Shown here: positions 17,129 to 25,433 of the stretch, in pieces
Layout of the letters: each line of letters starts with the position of its first letter
How positions within the stretch are numbered: position 1 is the first letter of the stretch
Assembly (NCBI GenBank): GCA_902560815.1
Contig: CACENP010000004.1
Span: forward strand, 1 to 64,000
DNA length: 64,000 nucleotides
Direction: 5' to 3'
Source: an uncultured Pelagibacteraceae bacterium
GTDB lineage: Bacteria > Pseudomonadota > Alphaproteobacteria > Pelagibacterales > Pelagibacteraceae
Notes under the pieces: model-generated
What the model was told of the DNA's origin: nothing
What the model saw: the letters and a program-made list of their open reading frames with translations, nothing else
The model's database searches: none
Made by a program: the position numbers and the translations under genes

Positions 17129-18361
17129 ATGAAAAAAAAATACTTTTATCCACTTTCAGAAGATGGAATTACAAATGAAGATATAAATCTCGCTTCTAAG
17201 GTTCTCAAATCTAAACAAATAACAATGTCGAAAATTACTAGAAAATTTGAAATTCATTTTGCAAAAAAAATAGGAAGCAGGTACGCTTTAATGGTTAATT
17301 CAGGCTCATCAGCTAATCTATTAGCAGTTTACGCTGCCGGTAATTTATTAAGAAAAAAAAGATTAAAGCCAGGTGACGAAGTATTAATTCCTATCTTATG
17401 CTGGCCAACTTCATTATGGCCGCTAGTTCAATTTGGTCTTAAACCAATATTTGTGGATATCGATAAAACGAACTTAAGTATTTCTGATAACGAAATAGAA
17501 AAAAAAATTACAAAAAAAACTAAGGCTATAATGCTTATTAATGCTTTAGGAAATTGTTGTGATTTATTTAAAATTAAGAAAATTGCAAAAAAAAATAATC
17601 TAATAATCTTTGAGGACAATTGTGAATCACTAGGTTCAAAGTTTAAAAATAAAAATTTAGGTACATTTGGTGATTTTAGTACATTTTCATTTTTTTATTC
17701 TCACCAAATAACTTCTGGTGAAGGAGGCATGGTTACTTGTAATAACAAAGAAGATTATGAAATATTATTTACTCTTAGATCTCATGGATGGTTAGGTGGC
17801 TTAATGAGTTATCCAAGAAATTTATCAAGTTATAAAAAATATATTAATAAATATCCTAAATTAGATCCAAGATATATTTTTTCAAACTCTGGATTTAATG
17901 TAAGGCCTATGGATATCACCGCAGCTATTGGATTAAATCAATTTAAAAAATTAGATCAATTTAAATCAAGCAGAAATAAAAATAGATCAAAAATTTTAAA
18001 TAAATTAATTAGTTCAAAAAATTGGAAAAATCAGTTTAAATTTATACAGCCAAGAAAAAATTTAGATCCAAGCTGGATGGTATTACCTATATTAGTAAAT
18101 AAAAAATATAAAAATGTGAAAAAAAAATTTTTAAATTATTTAGATAAAAATGGAGTTGAAACAAGGCCTATAATTAGTGGGTCATTTAATAACCAACCCT
18201 CTTATAAATTGTATGGTTTTCAAAAATATAATCAAAAAGTGTTTAAAAACTCACAATATGTTCAAGATCACGGATTTGTTATAGGTTTACATAAACATCT
18301 AATGAAAACAAAAACTCTAAACAGGCTTTGTAAGTTGATGCTTAAAATAGAAGAAATGTAG
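17129..18361 (+). CDS. DegT-family PLP enzyme with His for Lys: ColD/RfbH-like sugar 3-dehydratase
   Basis: The 410-residue protein has the fold and motifs of the DegT/DnrJ/EryC1/StrS family: VNSGSSANLLAV (about residue 57), LKPGDEVLIP (about residue 80), IFEDNCESLGS (about residue 160), and SGEGGMVTC (about residue 196). The position that normally holds the PLP-binding lysine is His192, in SHQITSGEGG. His at this place is the hallmark of the sugar 3-dehydratases ColD and RfbH rather than aminotransferases. With gmd 3 kb away, a role on GDP-4-keto-6-deoxymannose towards a 3,6-dideoxyhexose such as colitose is plausible, though the CDP-linked RfbH reaction is an alternative. The N-terminal half is closest to RfbH in phrasing. 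Confidence 0.83.
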   Translation: MKKKYFYPLSEDGITNEDINLASKVLKSKQITMSKITRKFEIHFAKKIGSRYALMVNSGSSANLLAVYAAGNLLRKKRLKPGDEVLIPILCWPTSLWPLVQFGLKPIFVDIDKTNLSISDNEIEKKITKKTKAIMLINALGNCCDLFKIKKIAKKNNLIIFEDNCESLGSKFKNKNLGTFGDFSTFSFFYSHQITSGEGGMVTCNNKEDYEILFTLRSHGWLGGLMSYPRNLSSYKKYINKYPKLDPRYIFSNSGFNVRPMDITAAIGLNQFKKLDQFKSSRNKNRSKILNKLISSKNWKNQFKFIQPRKNLDPSWMVLPILVNKKYKNVKKKFLNYLDKNGVETRPIISGSFNNQPSYKLYGFQKYNQKVFKNSQYVQDHGFVIGLHKHLMKTKTLNRLCKLMLKIEEM

Positions 18362-18376
18362 TCATAAATATATTTA

Positions 18377-19999
18377 ATGTTAGATTTATTTATATATTTA
18401 CTAATCTATATTTTAATTTCCTTTTCAATTTTAGGCTATGGAAAAATTATTGATTTTAAAAATAATAATTTAGGCATATTAGGGCTAAAGGGACTATTTT
18501 TAATAACTATACTATCTTATGTCACAAATTTTTTATTTAAGCATAATTATACTCATAATTTAATTTTTTTATCACTAGGAATATTTTTTTTTTTAATAAA
18601 TTATAAAAAAATATTTTATGAAAATAAAAAAACAACTTTAATTGCATCTATTTTATTTTTTATTCTTTTTTTAGGAATTTTAGTTTATAAAAATCATGAT
18701 GATTTTTTTTATTATCATTTCGGATATATTTACTCATTAATAAATTTTGAAAAATTAGTTGGAATTGGAAACTTGGAACACGGGTTTAGAACACCATCTT
18801 CTATTTTTTATATAAATTCTTTATTTTTTTTACCATATATTAAATATCATTTTCTACATGCTGGTGCTGTATATTTTATGGGTTTTGCTAGTATATATTT
18901 TATTCAAAAGATTATTGATTTAAGAAATAATAATTATAATAAATTTTTTATATTTATTTTAAGTTTTTCATTTATCTTTATAAATACGATTTTTTATAGA
19001 ATAGCTGAACATGGAACAGACAGATCTGCACTTATATTAATTTTTGTTCTAATAGCTATTATTATAGACAGAATCAGCACCAAAAAAAATTTAAGTTTTG
19101 ATCAATTTAAAGATTATAATGAAAACATACTAATATTATTTTTTTTAATTATTTCATTAAAGAGTTTTTATCTAATTTATAGTTTATTGTTTTTATATTG
19201 GATTTATAAAAATAAAAATTATTATTTTAATAAAAAATTTTTAATTAAAATTATAAAAAATAGAATTACTATTTTATTTATACTTGGTGTAATTTTATTA
19301 TTTTTAACAAATTTTCTTAATACAGGGTGTTTAATTTATCCAGCAAGCTTTACTTGTTACGAAGGCTTTTCATGGTCAATAAAAACTATTGATGTTGAAA
19401 AAATGAAAGTATGGTACGAACTTTGGTCAAAAGCAGGTGCAACACCCAATTATCGCGTTGAAAATATAGAAAATTACCTAAGTGGATTTAATTGGCTAGG
19501 TAACTGGTTTGAAAACTATTTTTTTAACAAAGTATCAGATTTTTTACTATCAATTTTTGTTATCATTGTTTTTTTTATATTTTTCTTTTTTAAAAAAAAT
19601 AAAAGAAAATTTAATTTTAAATTTTTAACTTTATATTTGATACTTTTAATTTTATTTATTCAATGGTTTGTTTCTTACCCAGCTTTAAGATATGGTGGTT
19701 ACACTATTGTAGCTTTAATTATTTTTTTCCCTATATGTTCTTATATAAGTCAAAATTGCAATATAAAAAATTTTAATAAAAAAGTTAATCTAATAATTAT
19801 TTTATCTTTAATAGTTTTTTCGGTTAAAAATATTGATAGAATATATGACGAAAATAAAAAATATGGCTATGATATTTTAAAAAATCCTTACTATAATTTA
19901 AGTGACAAGGCTTTTTTTTATGATAAAAAAATTAAAAATTTAATTGAATCAGACAGCGATAAGATTTTTATTTTAAAAAATAACTTATTTAATAAATAA
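18377..19999 (+). CDS. Large polytopic membrane protein of unknown function
   Basis: I do not recognise a named enzyme. The 540-residue protein has a start helix at residues 2-22, around a dozen further hydrophobic helices, and no large soluble domain. A conserved-looking outer loop after about residue 105 reads HDDFFYYHFGY, followed by HGFRTPSSIFY, and a second loop near residue 215 holds AEHGTDRSALI. Acidic residues beside a helix end and many helices recall GT-C transferases and LIC_10190-like membrane proteins; both are tentative. Two bases separate it from the next SDR gene and 15 from the dehydratase before it, so the three are probably one operon. Confidence 0.72.
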   Translation: MLDLFIYLLIYILISFSILGYGKIIDFKNNNLGILGLKGLFLITILSYVTNFLFKHNYTHNLIFLSLGIFFFLINYKKIFYENKKTTLIASILFFILFLGILVYKNHDDFFYYHFGYIYSLINFEKLVGIGNLEHGFRTPSSIFYINSLFFLPYIKYHFLHAGAVYFMGFASIYFIQKIIDLRNNNYNKFFIFILSFSFIFINTIFYRIAEHGTDRSALILIFVLIAIIIDRISTKKNLSFDQFKDYNENILILFFLIISLKSFYLIYSLLFLYWIYKNKNYYFNKKFLIKIIKNRITILFILGVILLFLTNFLNTGCLIYPASFTCYEGFSWSIKTIDVEKMKVWYELWSKAGATPNYRVENIENYLSGFNWLGNWFENYFFNKVSDFLLSIFVIIVFFIFFFFKKNKRKFNFKFLTLYLILLILFIQWFVSYPALRYGGYTIVALIIFFPICSYISQNCNIKNFNKKVNLIIILSLIVFSVKNIDRIYDENKKYGYDILKNPYYNLSDKAFFYDKKIKNLIESDSDKIFILKNNLFNK

Positions 20000-20001
20000 A
20001 T

Positions 20002-20883
20002 ATGAAAAAATGTATAGTTGTAACTGGTGGAGCGGGATTTGTAGGACATAATTTAATCAAAAAAATTCTTATTAAAACAAAATATTTTATAATTAGTTTA
20101 GATAACTACAGTTCAGGTTCAAAAAAAAATCATATAAAAAGTAAAAGAGTCAAGTATATAAATTGTAATACAAAAAATATCGATAAAGTGATTAAAAATC
20201 CAAGAAATATTATCTCATTGTTTCATTTTGGTGAATTTTCAAGAATTTATCAAAGTTTTAATAAAATGGAAGAGTGTTTAGAATCTAATGCTGTTGGAAC
20301 TCAAGCAGTTTTTAATTTTTGTTTATCAAATAAAATTAAATTAATTTATTCAGCAACATCTGCATCTTTGGGTAATAAAGGTAAAGATAAAAATTTATCA
20401 CCGTATGCTTTTACTAAAGCTAAAAATTTAGAATTACTTGAAAATTTAAAAAAGTGGTTTAATTTTAAATTTGAAATAATTTATTTTTATAATGTTTATG
20501 GACCAAAGCAAATATGCGAAGGAGAGATGGCAACTGTGATTGGAATATTTGAAAATCAATATTTAAAATGTAAGCCACTCACTGTTGTACGTCCCGGGAA
20601 TCAAACAAGGCGTTTTACTCATATTAATGATACAATTGAAATTTGTATTAAAGCTTGGAAAGAAAACAAGTGTAAACATTATAGTATTTCAAATAAAAAA
20701 AGTTACTCGATAATACAAGTGGCTAGACTTTTTAAAGCAAAAATCAAATTTTTACCAAGAAGAAAAGGTGAGAGGTTTGCATCCGCTCTAACAAATATGA
20801 ATTTGTCAAATAAAGTGCACAAATACTACGGAAAAATAAGTTTAAAAAACTATATAAGCGAATTTATAAACATATCTAAATAA
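20002..20883 (+). CDS. NAD-dependent sugar-nucleotide epimerase (SDR), last island gene
   Basis: A 293-residue extended SDR of the GalE-like group. It shows TGGAGFVG at residues 8-15, LDNYSSGSKKN near residue 33, an active-site strand ATSASLG near residue 117, YAFTK as the Y-x3-K pair near residue 135, and the family block FYNVYGPKQ near residue 161. The segment after this (RPGNQTRRFTHINDT) is typical of UDP-glucose/GlcNAc epimerases. It is shorter than GalE by about 40 residues, within the central part. The gene ends 67 bp before the 5S rRNA gene and marks the end of the polysaccharide island. Substrate is not determined. Confidence 0.83.
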   Translation: MKKCIVVTGGAGFVGHNLIKKILIKTKYFIISLDNYSSGSKKNHIKSKRVKYINCNTKNIDKVIKNPRNIISLFHFGEFSRIYQSFNKMEECLESNAVGTQAVFNFCLSNKIKLIYSATSASLGNKGKDKNLSPYAFTKAKNLELLENLKKWFNFKFEIIYFYNVYGPKQICEGEMATVIGIFENQYLKCKPLTVVRPGNQTRRFTHINDTIEICIKAWKENKCKHYSISNKKSYSIIQVARLFKAKIKFLPRRKGERFASALTNMNLSNKVHKYYGKISLKNYISEFINISK

Positions 20884-20918
20884 ATTATAAAAAAAATAAA
20901 GTTTTTTAATAATTAACA

Positions 20919-20946
20919 TTTACAAATTAATATTTTTGTTTATACA
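20919..20946 (+). promoter_or_regulatory. rrf: Candidate promoter for the isolated 5S rRNA gene
   Basis: Because the 5S gene is not next to 16S-23S, it may need its own promoter. In the 67-bp gap a TTTACA box (20919-20924) is followed after 16 bp by TATACA (20941-20946), which would place the transcription start near 20953, essentially the mature 5S 5' end. A TTAACA box at 20913 is an alternative. Chance matches in this AT-rich gap are possible. Confidence 0.4.
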
Positions 20947-20950
20947 TCTT

Positions 20951-21069
20951 ATGCCTGGTGATTATTGCGAAGGTGTAATACCCGATTCCATTCCGAACTC
21001 GGAAGTCAAGCCCTTCAGCGCCAATGGTACTTTGTCTTAAGACATGGGAGAGTAGGACATTGCCAGGCT
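20951..21069 (+). rRNA. rrf: 5S ribosomal RNA
   Basis: The terminal stem pairs GCCTGG at the 5' side with CCAGGC at the 3' side. The middle has the conserved CCGAACTCGGAAGT block (loop C/helix III region) and TGGGAGAGTAGG (loop E and helix IV), all in the right order and total length of about 119 nt. No 16S, 23S or rRNA-linked tRNA-Ile/Ala lies within 20 kb upstream, where a glycan island stands instead. Ends are approximate by 1-2 nt. Confidence 0.95.
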
Positions 21070-21079
21070 ATAAAAAATT

Positions 21080-21205
21080 ATGAAAATAGCAAGCTCGTTA
21101 AAATCTTTAAAGAAAAGAGACCTCAATTCAAAATTAGTGAGAAGAAGAGGAAGAGTTTATATTATAAATAAAAAAAACCCAAAATTTAAAGCAAGACAAA
21201 AGTAA
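21080..21205 (+). CDS. rpmJ: Ribosomal protein bL36
   Basis: A 41-codon gene starts 10 bp after 5S. The product begins [18 protein letters not shown] and continues [22 protein letters not shown], matching bL36 of the large ribosomal subunit. It has none of the cysteines and histidine of the zinc-binding form, so it is the zinc-independent (C-minus) type usual in alphaproteobacteria. The very short spacing from 5S suggests cotranscription with it. It is followed after 14 bp by pntAA. The gene was found by reading the frame directly. Confidence 0.93.
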   Translation: MKIASSLKSLKKRDLNSKLVRRRGRVYIINKKNPKFKARQK

Positions 21206-21219
21206 GTCTTTATAATTTT

Positions 21220-22308
21220 ATGATAATAGGTTCTATATCAGAAAATAAAGACTTAGAAAAAAGAGTGTCTATTACACCAGAGATTGCAAAAAAATATATA
21301 AATTTAGGATTCGAAATTAATTTAAGTGAAAATTATGGAAAACATTTAGGTTTTGAAGAAAAAGATTATACGGAACTTGGAGTTAAATTTATAAGTGATG
21401 ATAAAAAATTAATTGAAAATTCAGATATTATTATTCAAATGAGTTTACCAGATGATAATAAAGTTGCTTTTTTAAAATCTAAACAAACTCTAATAGGTGT
21501 TTTAAATCTATATGAAAATAAAAGTAAACTTGAGGGCTTATCAAAAAAAGGTATTAATCTATTTTCTTTGGAGTTATTGCCTAGGATAACAAGAGCACAA
21601 TCTATGGATATACTTTCTTCTCAAGCTAATTTAGCCGGATATAAAGCTGTATTAGAATCTTTTTCAATTTTTGAAAAAGCTATACCGATGATGATGACTG
21701 CAGCAGGCACTATTTCTGCAGCAAAAGTTTTGGTCGTAGGCGCTGGAGTTGCTGGTCTGCAAGCAATAGCTACCGCAAAAAGAATGGGAGCAATTGTTTT
21801 TGCAACAGATGTAAGAATTACTTCAAAAGAACAAGTGGAAAGTTTAGGTGGAAAATTTTTAACTGTAGAAGGAGCTGAAAACTTAGAAACCGAAGGAGGT
21901 TATGCAAAAGAAGCATCAGAAGATTTTAAAAAAAAACAAGAAGAGTTATTGAGCGAGACTCTAAAAAAAATTGATATTGTGATATGTACAGCTTTAATAC
22001 CAGGAAAAAAAGCTCCATTAATTATTACTGAAAATATGTTAAAAAATATGCAGGCTGGTTCTGTAATCTACGACTTAGCCGCTGTTCAAGGTGGCAATGC
22101 TGCCTTTACAGAGGTTGATAAGATTGTTGAAAAAAATGGTATTAAAATTATGGGCGAAAGAAACATTTTAAATAAATTGCCAACTTCGTCATCTAACCTT
22201 TATGCAAAAAATGTATTTAATTTTGTTTCAAATTTATATGATAAAGAGAATAAAAAAATTATTATTAACTTAGAGGATGAAATTATTGCAAAAACAATAA
22301 TAAATTAA
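21220..22308 (+). CDS. pntAA: NAD(P) transhydrogenase subunit alpha 1
   Basis: This is the NAD(H)-binding domain I of the proton-translocating transhydrogenase, which uses the proton gradient to reduce NADP+ with NADH. The 362-residue length matches the split form in which subunit alpha lacks its membrane part. Seen: the N-terminal VSITPEIAKKYINLG block, LELLPRITRAQSMDILSSQ near residue 117, and the Rossmann motif VVGAGVAGLQAIATAKRMGA near residue 171. The ALIPGKKAPLIIT and SVIYDLAAVQGGN blocks follow. The next two genes supply the membrane segments and domain III. Confidence 0.95.
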   Translation: MIIGSISENKDLEKRVSITPEIAKKYINLGFEINLSENYGKHLGFEEKDYTELGVKFISDDKKLIENSDIIIQMSLPDDNKVAFLKSKQTLIGVLNLYENKSKLEGLSKKGINLFSLELLPRITRAQSMDILSSQANLAGYKAVLESFSIFEKAIPMMMTAAGTISAAKVLVVGAGVAGLQAIATAKRMGAIVFATDVRITSKEQVESLGGKFLTVEGAENLETEGGYAKEASEDFKKKQEELLSETLKKIDIVICTALIPGKKAPLIITENMLKNMQAGSVIYDLAAVQGGNAAFTEVDKIVEKNGIKIMGERNILNKLPTSSSNLYAKNVFNFVSNLYDKENKKIIINLEDEIIAKTIIN

Positions 22309-22312
22309 TTAT

Positions 22313-22624
22313 ATGGAGATAGACCCATTTATATTTAGATTCAGTATTTTTATACTTTCAATTTTTATAGGTTATTATGTAGTTTGGAGCGTTACTCCCT
22401 CATTGCATACACCCCTAATGTCAGTAACAAATGCAATTTCCTCAGTAATTATTGTAGGAGCCATAATAGCAGCATTGGCTGGAGAAGCAGAAAATATTTT
22501 TGATACTGCAAATATATTTGGATTTTTGGCAATAATTTTAGCAGCTGTAAATATTTTTGGTGGATTCTTAGTAACACAAAGAATGTTGGCAATGTACAAG
22601 AAAAAAAAGAAAGATATCAAATGA
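22313..22624 (+). CDS. pntAB: NAD(P) transhydrogenase subunit alpha 2 (membrane)
   Basis: A 103-residue membrane protein with three to four helices. It contains the VVWSVTPSLHTPLMSVTNAISS segment, where domain II of the transhydrogenase begins, and INIFGGFLVTQRMLAMYKKK-like sequence at the end (NIFGGFLVTQRMLAM). It forms the proton channel together with PntB. The stop overlaps the start of pntB by 4 bp (ATGA), so the two are coupled. A short separate alpha 2 is the common arrangement in alphaproteobacteria. Confidence 0.95.
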   Translation: MEIDPFIFRFSIFILSIFIGYYVVWSVTPSLHTPLMSVTNAISSVIIVGAIIAALAGEAENIFDTANIFGFLAIILAAVNIFGGFLVTQRMLAMYKKKKKDIK

Positions 22625-24018
22625 TCTCTGCAAATTTGTTAGCAGTATTTTATCTTATATCAGGTGTTTTGTTCATTTTAGCACTAAGAGGTCTTTCATC
22701 ACCAGAAACATCAAGACAGGGAAATTTATTTGGAATTATTGGAATGGCGATAGCCATTGGAGTTACAATTATTTCAGTTGGAAATTTTTCAACAGGATTT
22801 TTATATTTATTAGTTTTACTTCTTATTGGTGGATCAATTGGTGCATTTATTGCATTTAAAATACCCATGACCGCAATGCCAGAACTTGTTGCTGGATTTC
22901 ATAGTTTAGTTGGTCTAGCAGCCGTTTTTGTCGCAATTTCTGCTTTTCTTAATCCTGAAGTATTTAGTTTAGGCTCACCTGGAAATATTAAAGTAGCAAG
23001 CTTAATTGAAATGTCCTTGGGTGCCGCAATTGGAGCTATAACATTTACGGGATCTATTATAGCATTTTTAAAATTAAGAGGAATAATGTCTGGTTCGCCT
23101 ATAACTTTTTTTGGTCAACATTATTTAAATTTAATATTAGGTATAATTTTAGTTGGTTTGGTTTTTTATTTATGCAAATCTCAAGCCGATATTTGGTTTT
23201 GGACAATAATTATAATTTCTTTTTTAGTGGGTGTTTTATTAATCATACCAATAGGTGGAGCTGATATGCCGGTAGTAATTTCGATGCTTAATTCATATTC
23301 TGGTTGGGCTGCAGCAGGAATTGGTTTTACTTTAGAAAATACTGCTTTGATAATTACAGGTGCGTTAGTTGGATCTTCAGGTGCAATTTTATCATACATT
23401 ATGTGTAAAGGAATGAACCGTTCATTTTTTAATGTAATTCTTGGAGGATGGGGCGCAACAGATCAATCTTCTTCAAATCAGTTAAAGGAGCAAAAACCAG
23501 TTAAAAGTGGTAATGCAGACGATGCAGCGTTTTTAATGAAAAATGCTTCTTCAGTAATAATCGTTCCTGGTTATGGCATGGCAGTTGCTCAAGCTCAACA
23601 TGCGCTAAGAGAAATGGTTGATGCTTTAAAAAAAAATGGAGTCAAAGTAACCTATGCAATCCACCCTGTGGCAGGAAGAATGCCAGGACATATGAACGTT
23701 TTATTGGCAGAAGCAAATGTTTCATATGATGAAGTATTTGAATTAGAAGAAATAAATAATGATTTTGCTAATTGCGATGTAGCTTATGTAATAGGTGCAA
23801 ACGATGTTACGAACCCAGTTGCGAAAACTGATCCACAGAGTCCAATTTATGGTATGCCCATATTAGATGTAGAAAAATCAAAGTCAGTTTTATTTGTAAA
23901 AAGAAGTCTATCCCCTGGGTATGCTGGAATTGACAATGATTTGTTTTATCGCGATAATACCTTAATGTTATTTGCTGATGCAAAAAAAATGACTGAAGAC
24001 ATAATTAAAAGCTTGTAA
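22621..24018 (+). CDS. pntB: NAD(P) transhydrogenase subunit beta
   Basis: A 465-residue subunit that carries the second half of the membrane domain (about eight helices to residue 265) and the NADP(H)-binding domain III. The C-terminal part shows IIVPGYGMAVAQAQHALREM near residue 315, VTYAIHPVAGRMPGHMNVLLAEANV near residue 345, and VIGANDVTNPVAKTDPQSPIYGMPILDV near residue 402; these are NADP contacts of PntB. The full length and the upstream pntAA-pntAB confirm a complete three-gene enzyme. Confidence 0.96.
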   Translation: MISANLLAVFYLISGVLFILALRGLSSPETSRQGNLFGIIGMAIAIGVTIISVGNFSTGFLYLLVLLLIGGSIGAFIAFKIPMTAMPELVAGFHSLVGLAAVFVAISAFLNPEVFSLGSPGNIKVASLIEMSLGAAIGAITFTGSIIAFLKLRGIMSGSPITFFGQHYLNLILGIILVGLVFYLCKSQADIWFWTIIIISFLVGVLLIIPIGGADMPVVISMLNSYSGWAAAGIGFTLENTALIITGALVGSSGAILSYIMCKGMNRSFFNVILGGWGATDQSSSNQLKEQKPVKSGNADDAAFLMKNASSVIIVPGYGMAVAQAQHALREMVDALKKNGVKVTYAIHPVAGRMPGHMNVLLAEANVSYDEVFELEEINNDFANCDVAYVIGANDVTNPVAKTDPQSPIYGMPILDVEKSKSVLFVKRSLSPGYAGIDNDLFYRDNTLMLFADAKKMTEDIIKSL

Positions 24019-24021
24019 TTA

Positions 24022-24714
24022 ATGACAAAAATATTCTGTGATATAGCAGATATAAATATAATAAAAAATTTTACTAGAAAAAAAATTGTAAAAGGTTTTA
24101 CCACAAATCCTACGTTAATTCGTAAAGCAGGGGCAAAAAATTATACTGAATATTGTAAAAGAATTTTGAAGGTCACAAAAAAACCTATATCTTTTGAAGT
24201 GTTCGCTGATGAAAATGAAAAAATAATAAAACAAGCAAAAAAGATTAAAAATTGGGGAAGACAAATATATGTGAAAGTCCCAGTAGTAAATTCTAAAGGT
24301 CATTTTTTAGGTAAAGCAATTAAAGAACTCAACAAAGATAAAATAAAATTAAATATAACCGCAGTCTACAGCCATAAACAAACCTTAAAAATTCTTAAAA
24401 ATATAAACAAGAATACAAAAGTTATTATATCAATTTTTGCTGGTCGAATGGCTGACACAGGAAAAGATCCGATACCTCAAATTACAAAAAGTATTAATTC
24501 TGCTAAAAAATATAAAAATGTCGAAATTTTATGGGCTAGTGTAAGAGAGCCATATAATTATTTACAAGCAAAAAAATTAGGATGTCACATAATAACAGTA
24601 CCACCAAATATAATTGAAAAAATAGAAAAATTTGGAAAATCTTTGAAATCTCTAACAGAAGATACAGTTAAAACATTTTTAATTGACAGCAAAAAATCAA
24701 AATTTAAAATTTAA
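24022..24714 (+). CDS. tal: Transaldolase / fructose-6-phosphate aldolase-like
   Basis: A 230-residue class I aldolase of the short transaldolase subfamily, expected to move a dihydroxyacetone unit between sugar phosphates in the non-oxidative pentose phosphate pathway. Visible features are FCDIADINII at the start, KGFTTNPTLIRKAG near residue 25, FEVFADE near residue 59, IYVKVPVV near residue 82 with the Schiff-base lysine, and LNITAVYSHKQT near residue 112. The gene starts 3 bp after pntB. A transketolase gene is 10 kb away. The stop directly abuts the convergent methyltransferase stop. Confidence 0.88.
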   Translation: MTKIFCDIADINIIKNFTRKKIVKGFTTNPTLIRKAGAKNYTEYCKRILKVTKKPISFEVFADENEKIIKQAKKIKNWGRQIYVKVPVVNSKGHFLGKAIKELNKDKIKLNITAVYSHKQTLKILKNINKNTKVIISIFAGRMADTGKDPIPQITKSINSAKKYKNVEILWASVREPYNYLQAKKLGCHIITVPPNIIEKIEKFGKSLKSLTEDTVKTFLIDSKKSKFKI

Positions 24715-25386
24715 TTACTTATAGATTTGAACGTTGTAAAATAAATTAAAATCTGGTGATTTTATTTTTAGAGGATAATATTGTTCATCTATTGAATCCT
24801 TATAGTGATATCTAATAATAGAAATTAAATTAAATATAGAATTAACATGTTCAGTCGCATTTATATATTCATATTCTTCACCAGTAATATTATATGTTTT
24901 TTTAATTGAAAAAATTCTTATAAATAATCTTCCGAGCCTCCACGCTATCCCAGGATCAGTTGGCAATGAAATTGATAATACCCCACCTTTTTTTAACTTA
25001 CTCATCATTTCGATTATAAATTCTTCAGGAGATAAAATATGCTCTAAGCAATGTGAAATAATTATTCTATCAAAATATTCATCTTCATAAGGAAGATTTT
25101 TTCCATCATATTTTTTAAATTTTATTTTATTATTTAAATTTTTATCAAATATTTCAGATGCATAGTCTGATGTTTCAGCAATATGATATTCATTAAAGGA
25201 ATGTGTTAAGTATTTCAAATGAGGTGCACTACCAGCTCCTATTTCTAAAATTTTGTCATAACTATTTTTTTTTTTAAAATTTTCTAATTTTTTATGGCAA
25301 TAATTCATTAAAACACCCAATAATCCACTGTAGAGATGTGAATTATACTTTTTATCTAGGTTTCTAAATATTTCTTTTTTATACAT
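24715..25386 (-). CDS. Class I SAM-dependent methyltransferase
   Basis: The 223-residue protein has a standard class I methyltransferase fold: motif I ILEIGAGSAPHL near residue 44, an acidic motif II region near YHIAETSD, and the motif IV-V region DRIIISHCLEHILSPEEFI near residue 106. KKGGVLSISLPTDPGIAWRLGRLF follows. The last resembles methyltransferases found in glycan clusters. It is the first gene of a short accessory block between the transaldolase and the initiator tRNA. The substrate, possibly a sugar or lipid carrier, is unknown. It diverges from the next gene across 47 bp. Confidence 0.82.
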   Translation of the reverse strand: MYKKEIFRNLDKKYNSHLYSGLLGVLMNYCHKKLENFKKKNSYDKILEIGAGSAPHLKYLTHSFNEYHIAETSDYASEIFDKNLNNKIKFKKYDGKNLPYEDEYFDRIIISHCLEHILSPEEFIIEMMSKLKKGGVLSISLPTDPGIAWRLGRLFIRIFSIKKTYNITGEEYEYINATEHVNSIFNLISIIRYHYKDSIDEQYYPLKIKSPDFNLFYNVQIYK

Positions 25387-25433
25387 ATAAGTTAAAATGC
25401 AAAATAAGCAGATTTAAATTTTTTTCAATATAA

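Noticed and set aside
20965-21171. 68-codon frame over 5S rRNA and rpmJ
   Set aside because: It translates the 5S gene and reads rpmJ in another frame; it is an artefact.
21206-21219. A terminator or riboswitch between rpmJ and pntAA
   Set aside because: The gap is only 14 bp and holds no hairpin.
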